Shown piece after piece: positions 16,481 through 25,157 of a DNA stretch of 64,000 nucleotides. Where the stretch lies: NCBI RefSeq assembly GCF_030814955.1, contig NZ_JAUSWB010000002.1, positions 248,001-312,000 on the forward strand, in the 5' to 3' direction. Position 1 is the first letter of the stretch; each line of letters begins with the position of its first letter. Position numbers and translations under genes: made by a program. The stretch is from Planomicrobium stackebrandtii (lineage in GTDB: Bacteria > Bacillota > Bacilli > Bacillales_A > Planococcaceae). The notes beneath the pieces were generated by a model. That model worked only from the letters and a program-made list of their open reading frames with translations. It did no database searches and had not been told where the DNA came from.

Positions 16481-18441
16481 TGCTCCGCAAATTGCTGAAT
16501 AAGTCCACTGTCTCTCTGACAGCGGGCTTTTTCCTGCTTATTGTGCTGTCTATTGTTCACTTGACGCAGGGGCAGGCAGACTACACAGTGCCCCAGTTGC
16601 TGACAGGTGTTTGGACGGAAGGCCGCATCCAGGATATCGTATTTTCATTTCGCTTGCCGCGTCTAACAATCGGCATATTGGCAGGAGGGGCTCTCGCTGT
16701 TTCAGGTGCTGTACTCCAAACATTGACGAATAATCCATTGGCTTCGCCGGGAACTTTGGGGCTTAATGCGGGTGCCTTTTTCTTCGTGGTTGTTTCCACC
16801 ATCTTTTTTCCGGGATTATTTGGTGCTTTTCCTTTTATTACGGCTCTTTTAGGTGCTGTACTTTCTTCTTTATTGGTCGTTGGCCTTGCCGGGAAACAAA
16901 TGGAACCCGTGCGTGTGGCTTTGACAGGGATGATCATTTCTCTGCTGTTCGCTTCCATTACCGGAGCACTCCAGTTATTATTTGAAAACCAGACAAATGG
17001 GCTTTTCCTTTGGGGATCCGGAACTTTGGTTCAACTGAATTGGGAAGGCGTAATATTTGCTGCACCGGTCATTCTCTTGATGTTCCTTTGTGCACTGCTG
17101 TTGGCAAAACCAATGGACATTTTATCGCTTGGAGAAGACATTGCTTCTTCACTTGGACAAAATGTCCGCCTGGTTAAGCTCGCTTCTTGGGGAGTGGCCA
17201 TCGTCTTGGCAGCTGCTACAGTCAGTGTTGTCGGACCCATCGGATTTATTGGGCTGATGGCCCCGCACATTGTCCGCATGATGGGCATCCGGGGACATCT
17301 GCAAATTATTATCCACTCTTTTATTTGGGGAAGTGTCTTTTTGGTCGGTGCTGATGTGCTTGGCCGATTGATTCAGCCGGGACAGGAAGTGCCGGTCGGT
17401 GCCATGACGGCATTGGTCGGCGGTCCTTGGCTGTTGTATCTGGCATGGCGCACGGCCAAATCAATGAAGCGCGGAGAACGGCAAATGGGCGGTACAACAA
17501 AACCTGTTCGCTTAAAGCTGATTGTCCCAATACTGGTGGCGATTATCGCTGGTATTACGGTGATGGCATTAAGCTTTAACGGCTCTGCCTGGACGTTTGC
17601 CTGGACAGAACCGGTAGTTTGGAATTTCCGGGTGCCGCGAGTTTTAACTTCATTTATTGTCGGTGTAATGCTGGCGATTACGGGCGTCATTCTTCAAGGA
17701 GTTTTAAGAAATCCGCTTGCAGATGCCAGTGTGCTCGGTGTCACTTCAATGGCGGGAGCAGGAGCGATGCTATTGCTGGTTATTTTCCCGGCTATTCCAC
17801 CCGAATTCCTGCCGCTTGGTGCAACTGTAGGGGCAGCTTTGGCACTTGGCATTATTCTTGTGACGGCTTGGAAAAATAATTTCCAGCCGATGCTGGTTGC
17901 GTTGATGGGCATCGCCATCTCGGCTTTCGGTTCGGCTGCGACACAGGTGTTCATTGTCAAAGCGAAGCTGGCAGTCGCGAGTGCATTAGTTTGGTTATCA
18001 GGCAGCACTTACGGCAAAGGCTGGGAAGATGTCCAATTTGCGCTGCTCTTATTGGCGATATTCATTTGGCCGGCCATTTATCTCACGCGCAGCTTGGATA
18101 CGCTGACCTTCGGAGACGATGTAGCTGCCGGTCTGGGGTTGAACATCCGTTCTACACGCGTTTGGGCGCTGATCGTTGGTGTCGCCATTTCAACGGTGGC
18201 GGTATCGATTGTCGGCACGATTGGATTTGTCGGTCTGGTTGCTCCGCATATTGCACGTCGCCTGGTCGGTTTCCGTCATTTGCCGCTGCTCCTGGCATCC
18301 GGCTTGATCGGTGGACTGCTGCTGGTAACCGCCGATTTTGTCGGACGGATATTGATTGCACCGAAAGATATTCCGAGCGGATTGGTTGTCGCATTGATTG
18401 GGACACCTTACCTGCTTTACCTGCTGCGCAAAATGAAATGA
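16480..18441 (+). CDS. Double-length FecCD iron-siderophore permease
   Basis: A 653-residue fusion of two FecCD modules. The first (1-330) has RLPRLTIGILAGGALAVSGAVLQ and GPIGFIGLMAPHIVRMM; the second (345-653) repeats these as RVPRVLTSFIVGVMLAITGVILQ and GTIGFVGLVAPHIARRL. Each module should have about 10 membrane helices, as in FhuB of Gram-negative bacteria. A single gene thus supplies the whole membrane channel, so no separate second permease is needed. Translation is coupled to the binding protein through a one-base overlap. The ATPase partner is divergently encoded at 14481. Confidence 0.9.
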   Translation: MLRKLLNKSTVSLTAGFFLLIVLSIVHLTQGQADYTVPQLLTGVWTEGRIQDIVFSFRLPRLTIGILAGGALAVSGAVLQTLTNNPLASPGTLGLNAGAFFFVVVSTIFFPGLFGAFPFITALLGAVLSSLLVVGLAGKQMEPVRVALTGMIISLLFASITGALQLLFENQTNGLFLWGSGTLVQLNWEGVIFAAPVILLMFLCALLLAKPMDILSLGEDIASSLGQNVRLVKLASWGVAIVLAAATVSVVGPIGFIGLMAPHIVRMMGIRGHLQIIIHSFIWGSVFLVGADVLGRLIQPGQEVPVGAMTALVGGPWLLYLAWRTAKSMKRGERQMGGTTKPVRLKLIVPILVAIIAGITVMALSFNGSAWTFAWTEPVVWNFRVPRVLTSFIVGVMLAITGVILQGVLRNPLADASVLGVTSMAGAGAMLLLVIFPAIPPEFLPLGATVGAALALGIILVTAWKNNFQPMLVALMGIAISAFGSAATQVFIVKAKLAVASALVWLSGSTYGKGWEDVQFALLLLAIFIWPAIYLTRSLDTLTFGDDVAAGLGLNIRSTRVWALIVGVAISTVAVSIVGTIGFVGLVAPHIARRLVGFRHLPLLLASGLIGGLLLVTADFVGRILIAPKDIPSGLVVALIGTPYLLYLLRKMK

Positions 18442-18459
18442 ACAAAAGAGAAAAATGAC

Positions 18460-18491
18460 AAAGGGACCTGCCATGTTGGCAGGTCCCTTTT
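18460..18491 (+). terminator. Rho-independent terminator
   Basis: AAGGGACCTGCC/GGCAGGTCCCTT stem and TTTT after the permease gene. Confidence 0.9.
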
Positions 18492-18513
18492 GATTGGGGT
18501 GAAAATGACCACA

Positions 18514-18544
18514 CGTAAAAAGCTGCCCAGTGAACGGGCAGCTT
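18514..18544 (-). terminator. Rho-independent terminator of hmp
   Basis: AAGCTGCCC/GGGCAGCTT stem; on the minus strand it is followed by a T-rich tract, 10 bases beyond the hmp stop. Confidence 0.8.
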
Positions 18545-18553
18545 CGTGAGAAA

Positions 18554-19735
18554 TTATGCGTTTTGAAGAGCTATGGCTGGACCGAAGAATTCAAAGTGAA
18601 TCTGTTCTTCTCTCATGCCAAGTGCCCGCAGTTCCTGAACCATGGCTTCCATGAAAGGTACAGGGCCACAGACATAAACATCGCCAGTGATGTCGACGTA
18701 TTCTTCCAGAATCACACGTGTGATGTAGCCTTCAGGCTGATCGGAATAAAGTGTCTTGTAGCTTGCATTGTCCATAGCAGCAATGTATTTCTGAATATCT
18801 TTGTCAAAAGCGTGCATAGATTCATTGCGCGCGGCGTGAAGGAATGCAGTTGGACGTTCTGGAGTCAAGGTTGCTACCGTTTCAAACATGCTCATCATTG
18901 GTGTGATGCCGACTCCGCCGCTGACGAATGCAACGGGAGTAGTCTTTTCCGTATCCAGAACGAACTCTCCTGCCGGTGCGCTTACTTCAAAGCGATCGCC
19001 TACATTCATTTCATCATGAAGGTAAACCGAAACGCGGCCGTTCGGGTCATTGTCTGCATCGCGTTTAACCGAAATGCGGAATTCATCCTGTTGCGCAGCT
19101 TGAGAAAGGCTGTACTGGCGATTGAATAAGTACTCTTCGCCTGGAATTGACATGCGCACGGAAATATATTGGCCCGCTTGGTAAGCAGGTACATTTTTGC
19201 CGTCTGCCGGTTTTAAATAGAAGGAAGTGATACTTTCACTTTCCTTTTCTTTACGGACAATTATAAAGTCCTTAAAGAAGCTCCAGCCATTTTCCTGAGA
19301 TTCCATTTTTGCGTACATGTCTTTTTCAAGACCAATAAAGGCATCGGCAATGACGCCATAAGTTTCTGCCCAAGCATTGATGATGTCGTCAGTTGCTGCA
19401 TCGCCCAATACTTCCTTGATCGCTTTTAACAAGTATTCTCCAACAATTGGATAATGTTCTGGCTTGATTCCCAAGCTTACGTGTTTGTTGGCAATTTGGA
19501 CAATTGCCGGAAGGATTGCTTCCAGATTTTCGATATGGACAGCTGCCGCGTAAACTGTATTTGCCAATGCAGCTTGCTGACGCCCTTTTTTCTGGTTAGC
19601 TTGGTTGAAAATATTATAAAGTTCAGGATGCGCTTCAAACATATTTTTGTAGAATACAGTCGTAATTTTTGTTCCGTGCACTTCTAATACTGGTACCGTA
19701 GATTTAATAATTGTTATGGTTTCTTGAGATAACAT
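18554..19735 (-). CDS. hmp: Flavohaemoglobin, nitric oxide dioxygenase
   Basis: Oxidises NO to nitrate with O2 and NAD(P)H. The 393-residue protein has a globin domain (1-140) with distal Tyr29, Gln53 and proximal haem ligand His85, an FAD domain with RQYSLSQ, and an NAD domain with [13 protein letters not shown] at 19735 is chosen because the GGAG site lies 9 bases before it; with this start the proximal His is residue 85, as in B. subtilis Hmp. An NsrR-like palindrome precedes the gene, and nsrR lies 520 bases upstream on the other strand, so NO induction is expected. Confidence 0.95.
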   Translation of the reverse strand: MLSQETITIIKSTVPVLEVHGTKITTVFYKNMFEAHPELYNIFNQANQKKGRQQAALANTVYAAAVHIENLEAILPAIVQIANKHVSLGIKPEHYPIVGEYLLKAIKEVLGDAATDDIINAWAETYGVIADAFIGLEKDMYAKMESQENGWSFFKDFIIVRKEKESESITSFYLKPADGKNVPAYQAGQYISVRMSIPGEEYLFNRQYSLSQAAQQDEFRISVKRDADNDPNGRVSVYLHDEMNVGDRFEVSAPAGEFVLDTEKTTPVAFVSGGVGITPMMSMFETVATLTPERPTAFLHAARNESMHAFDKDIQKYIAAMDNASYKTLYSDQPEGYITRVILEEYVDITGDVYVCGPVPFMEAMVQELRALGMREEQIHFEFFGPAIALQNA

Positions 19736-19787
19736 AGTCAATCTCTCCTTTTGTTTTCTATATCTTGACTATACGCTCTCAATCTCT

Positions 19788-19816
19788 TTAAAGATACATT
19801 TTAAATATATCTTTAA
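19788..19816. promoter_or_regulatory. NsrR-like operator of hmp
   Basis: A 29-base AT-rich palindrome with arms TTAAAGATA and TATCTTTAA around CATTTTAAATA, one mismatched pair. It matches the NsrR-type pattern (AAGATRYATTT half-sites). It lies 53 bases upstream of the hmp start codon; a possible -10 TATAGT is at 19768-19773 (minus strand). Confidence 0.75.
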
Positions 19817-19855
19817 ATTATGGACACAACTCTCTTCACAGAAAAGTCACAACAA

Positions 19856-20031
19856 AGAAAAGCGGAAGCGTCCGTGTAGGTCCGACGGGCATAAGACGGG
19901 CTGGCGAAGCGGTGTTTCTTATGCCGCACAGCCAGAGTGGCTTATGCTCCTAGGATCTGGCCGCTGGAGTCTGGACAATAAGAAAAGCGGAAGCGTCCGT
20001 GTAGGTCCGACGGGCATAAGACGCTAAAATA
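19856..20031 (+). repeat. Repeat array 2: one type A unit and one truncated unit
   Basis: AGAAAAGCGG starts at 19856 and 19981, a 125-base period. The first unit is complete type A (central GCCGCACAGCC...GTGGCTTATG). The second ends after about 45 bases, at CATAAGACGCT, then changes into unrelated AT-rich sequence. It occupies the hmp-nsrR divergent interval without touching the NsrR box. Same orientation logic as arrays at 7101 and 27334. Confidence 0.85.
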
Positions 20032-20254
20032 GAATTTTTTATTTCTATAAATTGGTTATACTTTCTGTTTGGGGAGAAATACATTCTATGTTGACTCCAA
20101 TAATTTCCAATACAACAGAAATACTTTCCAAAGAAATTTGAATGCCTGCCAAACCTAAAAAGACCCGATTTAAGCATGAGGCACAAGACAGGTTCAATTA
20201 CTTTCGGACTTCTCGAAAAGCCGTTATAATGAACAGGCAGAAGAGGTGAAGAAA
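20032..20254. other. Remainder of the hmp-nsrR intergenic region
   Basis: AT-rich sequence without a convincing gene. TATAAT at 20225-20230 is a likely -10 for nsrR; the -35 at 17-bp spacing (TTTCGG, 20202-20207) is poor. No second NsrR palindrome was seen here. Confidence 0.5.
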
Positions 20255-20689
20255 ATGAGATTGACCATGTATACAGACTTCTCATTACGAGTTTTGATTT
20301 ATTTAGGGACCAAAGAATCAGGAAAACTGACGACTATACAAGAAATTTCTGACGCCTACAACATATCGAAGAACCATTTAACGAAAGTTACATTCGAACT
20401 GGGGAAAGCCGGATTTATCCATACGGTAAGAGGAAGAGGCGGCGGCATCCGCTTGGCCGATCTTCCTCAAAATATTAATGTCGGGACGGTAGTAAGGCAA
20501 ATGGAAGACGACTTCCACTTGGTTGAATGCTTTGATCCTGAGCGCAACAGCTGTCCGATTTCTCCGATTTGCGGATTGCGCGGCGTGCTCGGAAAAGCGC
20601 TTCATGCTTATTTGACTGTTTTGGATGAATACACGCTTGAAGACCTGTTGTTTAACAGGGAAGGGCTTCGTGAAATTCTGCAGACATAA
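20255..20689 (+). CDS. nsrR: NO-sensing Rrf2-family repressor NsrR
   Basis: A 144-residue Rrf2 winged-helix repressor carrying a [4Fe-4S] cluster that NO destroys. With the ATG at 20255, 6 bases after the AGAGGTG site, the three cluster cysteines fall at 92, 100 and 106 and the aspartate ligand at residue 8, the same numbers as in B. subtilis NsrR. The DNA-reading helix is in TIQEISDAYNISKNHLTKV (27-45) with wing VRGRGGGIRL. It is encoded divergently from hmp, its expected main target. Confidence 0.95.
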   Translation: MRLTMYTDFSLRVLIYLGTKESGKLTTIQEISDAYNISKNHLTKVTFELGKAGFIHTVRGRGGGIRLADLPQNINVGTVVRQMEDDFHLVECFDPERNSCPISPICGLRGVLGKALHAYLTVLDEYTLEDLLFNREGLREILQT

Positions 20690-20719
20690 AAAAACGGCTC
20701 AAAAATTTGAGCCGTTTTT
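20689..20719. terminator. Bidirectional terminator
   Basis: AAAACGGCTC/GAGCCGTTTT stem between nsrR and the convergent GSP26-like gene. Confidence 0.9.
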
Positions 20720-20723
20720 GCAT

Positions 20724-21146
20724 TTACAGTTCCAGTGCTTGCGGTTCTTGCCCTTTTTTGTTCATCAAGCGGACGCGGTCAGGATTAATCGCCAAAATGA
20801 TGAGGTTTGGATCATCGGGTCCTTCAAACCAGCCTTCTAAATGCTCGTTCCACACTTTATCGATCAACTCGCGGTCATCATTCAACGACATGGTTCCTTC
20901 AATTTCCAGGAAGGTATCGCCGACCCCTTCACCGTCATAGCCTAAGAGAATATGGGCATTCGGATTGGCCTCCAGTTCGTCAACTTTTTGCGTATTTTTG
21001 CTGGTGGCCGTGTAGAGGGTGAAATCATCATTGAAAAAAGTCATATAGCGCGAGTGGGGTTTGTTTCCTTTAATTGTTGCCAGTGTCCCCACATAACTTT
21101 CCTCTAAGATCTTTAAAGCTGCTTTTTTTACATCTTCCTGGTTCAT
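20724..21146 (-). CDS. General stress protein 26-like, pyridoxamine-phosphate-oxidase fold
   Basis: A 140-residue split-barrel flavin-binding protein. The opening VGTLATIKGNKPHSRYMTF and VDELEANPNAHILLGYDGE fit the GSP26 (YdaG-like) branch of the PNPOx-like superfamily; these bind FMN, F420 or haem-like cofactors, and their reaction is generally unknown. ATG at 21146 is chosen since GGAG lies 8 bases before it; an upstream GTG has no site. A SigB-like promoter precedes it, in line with the family's stress role. Confidence 0.75.
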   Translation of the reverse strand: MNQEDVKKAALKILEESYVGTLATIKGNKPHSRYMTFFNDDFTLYTATSKNTQKVDELEANPNAHILLGYDGEGVGDTFLEIEGTMSLNDDRELIDKVWNEHLEGWFEGPDDPNLIILAINPDRVRLMNKKGQEPQALEL

Positions 21147-21177
21147 CCATACCACTCCTTTTATCTTTGTACTTATC

Positions 21178-21203
21178 TATTCCTTTTTAATCCCGAACTA
21201 AAC
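21178..21203 (-). promoter_or_regulatory. Possible SigB promoter (minus strand)
   Basis: On the minus strand GTTTAG (21198-21203), 14-bp spacer, GGAATA (21178-21183). The -10 departs from GGGWAW at one base. Confidence 0.45.
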
Positions 21204-21206
21204 ATT

Positions 21207-21235
21207 AAAGGCCTGCTGAGGCAGCAGGCCTTTTA
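21207..21235 (-). terminator. Rho-independent terminator of the EamA gene
   Basis: AAAGGCCTGCTG/CAGCAGGCCTTT stem overlapping the end of the gene at 21233. Confidence 0.8.
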
Positions 21236-22126
21236 AATGCGTTCGACTCTTTTAGGTGTCCGGTTAAATGCGCTTGGCAGCACCATCCCGATAAGAATAA
21301 TGAAGATACCGCAAATTTGAAGGAATGTTAAAGCTTCGTTCAGGATAATCACCGATGCCAGAACAGCTACCGGCAATTCCATGGCGCTTAATATGGATGC
21401 AAGTCCGGAGCCGACATGCGGCACGGCGACTGAGAAAAAGTAAATGGGCATGATGATGCCGAAAACGCCAAGCATCACACCAAAAATCCAAAGGCCTTCA
21501 TTGAACAATTGCCCGTTCCAGACAATCTCTGGCGTTTGGAAAAGACCGACTACGATTGCTGCAAACAGCGATACGTAAAACAAGCGGGCTGAAGTATCCA
21601 TGCCTTCAATTTGTTTGCCATTAACGAACATGAACGCTGAAAAACAAAATGCAGCGCCAATTCCCCAAGCCCATCCTTGCCATGGAATTCCGCTCAAGTC
21701 CGTTCCGATGATGCCAGCTGCAAAAAGTGTTCCAGCAAATAACAGGATTAAGGAAAATACTTCAGTGCGCTTTAGCCATCTGCGATTGACGATACAATCG
21801 AGGAACATGCCAATCCATGTAAATTGGAAAAGGAGTACTACTGCCAAGGAGGCTGGAAGATAGTTAAGTGAATGGGCATAAACCATTCCCGTAACAGCTG
21901 TGGAGGTACCGGACAGCACTAATATCTTCCATCCTTTAATCCGGGGCATTTTGCGTTGTGTAACAAAAAATAAAAGAGCCGCTAATGCGAACCCTATAAA
22001 GTATTGGGCGGTTACTGCTTCCGCAGCAGTAAATCCATTTTTCATGGCCACTTTGATAATGGTCGAGAGAACTCCATAAGAGCTCGCTGCTATGACGACC
22101 ATGAGCGGATAAATCCAATTTTTCAT
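21233..22126 (-). CDS. EamA/DMT-family transporter
   Basis: A 297-residue membrane protein of the drug/metabolite transporter superfamily, with about 10 hydrophobic helices in two EamA halves (roughly 7-140 and 155-290). The second half has the typical GSGLASILSAMELPVAVLASVIILNE block. Probably exports small metabolites; the substrate is unknown. AGGAG lies before the ATG. A second EamA protein in this window (33392) belongs to a different branch. Confidence 0.8.
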   Translation of the reverse strand: MKNWIYPLMVVIAASSYGVLSTIIKVAMKNGFTAAEAVTAQYFIGFALAALLFFVTQRKMPRIKGWKILVLSGTSTAVTGMVYAHSLNYLPASLAVVLLFQFTWIGMFLDCIVNRRWLKRTEVFSLILLFAGTLFAAGIIGTDLSGIPWQGWAWGIGAAFCFSAFMFVNGKQIEGMDTSARLFYVSLFAAIVVGLFQTPEIVWNGQLFNEGLWIFGVMLGVFGIIMPIYFFSVAVPHVGSGLASILSAMELPVAVLASVIILNEALTFLQICGIFIILIGMVLPSAFNRTPKRVERI

Positions 22127-22162
22127 TTTCTTTCACTCCTGTTCAAACGAGAATCATAGCAT

Positions 22163-22199
22163 AAAAAAACCGCGGAGCATAGCCTCCGCGGTCTTTTTT
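22163..22199 (-). terminator. Rho-independent terminator
   Basis: ACCGCGGAG.../CTCCGCGGT stem with T-run on the minus strand, serving the small gene at 22233. Confidence 0.85.
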
Positions 22200-22232
22200 G
22201 AAAGCATTCACTTTTACGAAAATTCACACTGA

Positions 22233-22463
22233 TTACTCTGGGAATTTCTCTTCGCTTGAAGAATTGCTCTTCGTTGCCCGTTTGTTTCCTTCTTCTTTTT
22301 TCTCCTGTTTTAAATCTTCCATTGGAATAGAATCGACGGTCATTTCCTCTTCATGCATTTCGGAAAGACTCTTTTTATCTGTTTTAAACTGTTCTGGATT
22401 GTCCATAGAAGCGCCGTCTCTTGTTTTACGGTCTTCCTCACTAAATGGTTTTTTATCTGACAT
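22233..22463 (-). CDS. Small hydrophilic protein, unknown function
   Basis: A 76-residue, strongly charged protein (MSDKKPFSEEDRK...) without hydrophobic segments, probably disordered, similar in style to small stress or spore-associated proteins of Bacillales but not placed in a family. Support for a real gene: AGAGGTG site 6 bases before the ATG, its own terminator, and a SigB-like promoter upstream. Function unknown. Confidence 0.6.
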   Translation of the reverse strand: MSDKKPFSEEDRKTRDGASMDNPEQFKTDKKSLSEMHEEEMTVDSIPMEDLKQEKKEEGNKRATKSNSSSEEKFPE

Positions 22464-22497
22464 GTAAAGCACCTCTTTCGTTTTGTGTTATTCTTTG

Positions 22498-22523
22498 TAT
22501 TCCTTTAATAAAATATTTAAAAC
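22498..22523 (-). promoter_or_regulatory. Possible SigB promoter (minus strand)
   Basis: On the minus strand GTTTTA (22518-22523), 14-bp spacer, GGAATA (22498-22503); same -10 variant as at 21178. Confidence 0.4.
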
Positions 22524-22694
22524 ATGAAGCCCCTACCATTTTTATAGTGTTTAAGAAGTAAATAATATACGCCTCTAACGAATAAATGTCGGCACTAACT
22601 TCCAATTTTCAGGAACTGCAAAAACCAACCTCTAAACAGAAAGAAATATAACGAATATGATAAAATAGAGCCAGTTAGCGAGAGGAGCTGCAAG

Positions 22695-23714
22695 ATGACT
22701 ACGGAATCAGCAATAACAGTAGGCGGATTGAACTTTGAATGGGATTTGGCAGAAGGCCGTTTTTTGTTTGAAGGGCAGGAATCTGTTCTTTTTTGGACAG
22801 CATCCGCAATGAAAATGTTTTTTGATTCTTTGGAAGAGATTTCTGGAAAAGATGCGGCGAATGTTGTACTGGAATCAACAGGATTTCGTCAGGGACTGGT
22901 AGTAGGTGAGTATTTCCATGGTATAAAAGACGTCACTATTGAAGATGCTGCTCAATTGATCACCAACACTTACGCCTCTGCCGGATGGGGATTAGCGGAA
23001 ATAAAAGAACTCAATGAAGAAACACATACATTGGAAGTGCATTTAAAAAACAGCTGGGAGCATCTGATTAATGTGGCGCAGAAGAAAGAACAGGGAGGCA
23101 GCTTTTTGCCGGCACATTATGCCGGGATTTTTTCTTCTTTGTTCAAGCAAAACATGTGGTATAAGGTTGTGCATCATCAATTGGATGGATTTCCAGAAAG
23201 TGTGATTCAATATTTTCCATCAGAAGAGACGATTGAAAAAAATATCCATCACTTATCACGTTTAAAAGAAGCGGAAAAAATAAATGAGCTCGAACGGTTA
23301 GTTGAGGAAAAAACCAGTGAATTGAATGCACTGATCAAAGAGATTTCATCTCCGCTCATTCCAGTTCTGGAAGATATCGTGGTTGTGCCTTTGCTTGGAA
23401 CATATGATGAAGCCCGTTCGGAAGAGTTGTTGGTGAAAACCCTGCAGAACATGCCAAAACACAAAGCAAAGTATTTGATTTTGGATCTGACCGGTTTGAA
23501 CAACAATTTTACTCAGCACGCGGCCATGCTTATTGAAAAGTTGGGATCGACGGCATCCTTGATCGGGACACAAACGATATTAGTGGGCATCTCAGCGAAA
23601 ATGAGCATGACCATTACAGAGTCGGGCATCAATTTATCAAAATTTCAATGCTTCCAAACCTTGCAGCACGGCATTCATTACGCGCTGGCGCAAAACGGGC
23701 GAAGCATCATCTAA
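22695..23714 (+). CDS. STAS-domain protein, RsbR-like, with separate sensor domain
   Basis: A 339-residue cytosolic protein. Residues 1-165 form a globular domain weakly resembling V4R/XylR-N type ligand-binding domains (TGFRQGLVVGEYF, SAGWGLAEI). Residues about 195-222 form a charged coiled coil. Residues 223-335 form a STAS domain of the RsbR type, beginning ISSPLIPVLEDIVVVPLLG, with DLTGLNNNFTQHAAMLIEKL and GTQTILVGIS where RsbRA has its two phosphorylated threonines. It could be a stressosome subunit or an orphan sensor. No rsbS, rsbT or rsbU lies nearby. The GAGAGGAG site fixes the start. Confidence 0.75.
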   Translation: MTTESAITVGGLNFEWDLAEGRFLFEGQESVLFWTASAMKMFFDSLEEISGKDAANVVLESTGFRQGLVVGEYFHGIKDVTIEDAAQLITNTYASAGWGLAEIKELNEETHTLEVHLKNSWEHLINVAQKKEQGGSFLPAHYAGIFSSLFKQNMWYKVVHHQLDGFPESVIQYFPSEETIEKNIHHLSRLKEAEKINELERLVEEKTSELNALIKEISSPLIPVLEDIVVVPLLGTYDEARSEELLVKTLQNMPKHKAKYLILDLTGLNNNFTQHAAMLIEKLGSTASLIGTQTILVGISAKMSMTITESGINLSKFQCFQTLQHGIHYALAQNGRSII

Positions 23715-23716
23715 AG

Positions 23717-23751
23717 AAAAAAGCGTATTGGACCCAGTCCAATACGCTTTT
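23717..23751. terminator. Bidirectional terminator
   Basis: AAGCGTATTGGAC/GTCCAATACGCTT stem with A and T tracts, between convergent genes. Confidence 0.9.
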
Positions 23752-23762
23752 AAAATATTAGT

Positions 23763-24980
23763 TTACTTGGCTGATTTTACGATTTCGATAATGACCTGGG
23801 TCGCTTTTTCCATGTTTTCAGCTGAGATGAACTCGTATTTTCCGTGGTAATTTTCTCCACCCGTGAAAATATTCGGTGTTGGAAGTCCCATGTAAGACAA
23901 TTGGGAACCGTCCGTACCGCCGCGGACAGGAACAATATTCGGTTCAATGTCTAATGCAATCATGGCTTTTTCTGCATTATCAACGATTTCCATAACAGGT
24001 TCGATTTTCTCGCGCATATTGTAGTATTGATCTTCGATTTCCAAACGGACAGCCTCTTTGCCGTACTGCTGCTGCAGCTTTTCAGCAACTGCCTGCATAT
24101 TCTGCTTTTTGGCTTCGAACTTTCCTTTATCGAAATCACGGATAATATACGTCAATTCCGCAGTTTCCACATTGCCGGTGAAATTATTCAAATGGATAAA
24201 GCCTTCATATCCTTCGGTCAATTCAGGTACTTCGTTCATTGGCATTTCCTGCTGAAATTGGATGGCCACTGTTTGGGCATTGACCATTTTGTCTTTTGCT
24301 GATCCGGGATGAACGCTTTTCCCTTGGACAATCAGTTTGCCGCTGGCTGCATTAAAGCTCTCATACTGCAATTCACCAAGAGGGCCGCCGTCCATTGTAT
24401 AGGCATAATTTGCACCAAAGCGCTCTACATCAAATTTATGGGGGCCGCGGCCGATTTCTTCATCCGGCGTAAACGCAACACGGATCTTTCCATGCTCAAT
24501 TTCCGGATGGGCATTTAAATATTCCATTGCAGTCATGATTTCAGCGATACCTGCTTTATTGTCAGCGCCAAGAAGCGTGGTGCCATCTGTTGTAATCAAT
24601 GTATGGCCTATGTAATTTTGGAGGGCAGGAAAATCTGACACAGCCATCACAACGCTGTCGTTTAATGGGATATCCTGTCCGTCATAATTATTAATGCGCT
24701 TGGGATTAACATTTTTTCCGGTAAAGTCCGTGGCGGTATCTACATGTGCCAAGAAACCGATCACTGGAATGTCCTGGTCGGTATTGGCCGGTAGCGTACC
24801 GAAAAGATAACCCGATCCATCCATGCCAACATCGATCAAGCCAATAGAGTTCATTTCCTGTTCGAGTTCACGGAGCAAATCCCACTGGGTATCCGTAGAA
24901 GGTGTGGTGGCACTGTTAAAGTCAGACTGGGTATCAATTTTTGCATAACGGACAAGCCGCTCAATTAAGTTTTCCAACAT
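23763..24980 (-). CDS. pepT: Peptidase T (tripeptide aminopeptidase)
   Basis: A 405-residue M20B metallopeptidase that removes the N-terminal residue from tripeptides in the cytosol. Metal and catalytic motifs: HVDTATDF near residue 80, GADNKAGI near 142, and TPDEEIGRG near 175 with the catalytic and ligand Glu pair; [23 protein letters not shown] near the end. Length and all motifs agree with PepT. Preceded by a GGGGGA site and ended by a shared terminator. Monocistronic. Confidence 0.95.
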   Translation of the reverse strand: MLENLIERLVRYAKIDTQSDFNSATTPSTDTQWDLLRELEQEMNSIGLIDVGMDGSGYLFGTLPANTDQDIPVIGFLAHVDTATDFTGKNVNPKRINNYDGQDIPLNDSVVMAVSDFPALQNYIGHTLITTDGTTLLGADNKAGIAEIMTAMEYLNAHPEIEHGKIRVAFTPDEEIGRGPHKFDVERFGANYAYTMDGGPLGELQYESFNAASGKLIVQGKSVHPGSAKDKMVNAQTVAIQFQQEMPMNEVPELTEGYEGFIHLNNFTGNVETAELTYIIRDFDKGKFEAKKQNMQAVAEKLQQQYGKEAVRLEIEDQYYNMREKIEPVMEIVDNAEKAMIALDIEPNIVPVRGGTDGSQLSYMGLPTPNIFTGGENYHGKYEFISAENMEKATQVIIEIVKSAK

Positions 24981-25120
24981 GTAAAAATCCCCCTTGAGTA
25001 AGTTATATATAAATTGAATTGTTTAATCCACTGTTTGGAGATAGAGCTGAAAAACAGCAAGTTCAACCTATATAAGAATATTTTAGCATGAAGTGGGAAA
25101 ATGATGAAAATTCTGGACTA

Positions 25121-25157
25121 AAAAAACGATGCCCCTGTGAGGAGCATCGTTTTTTTA
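25121..25157 (-). terminator. Rho-independent terminator of the met operon
   Basis: AAACGATGC/GCATCGTTT stem with a T-run on the minus strand, overlapping the end of the M20 gene. Confidence 0.85.
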
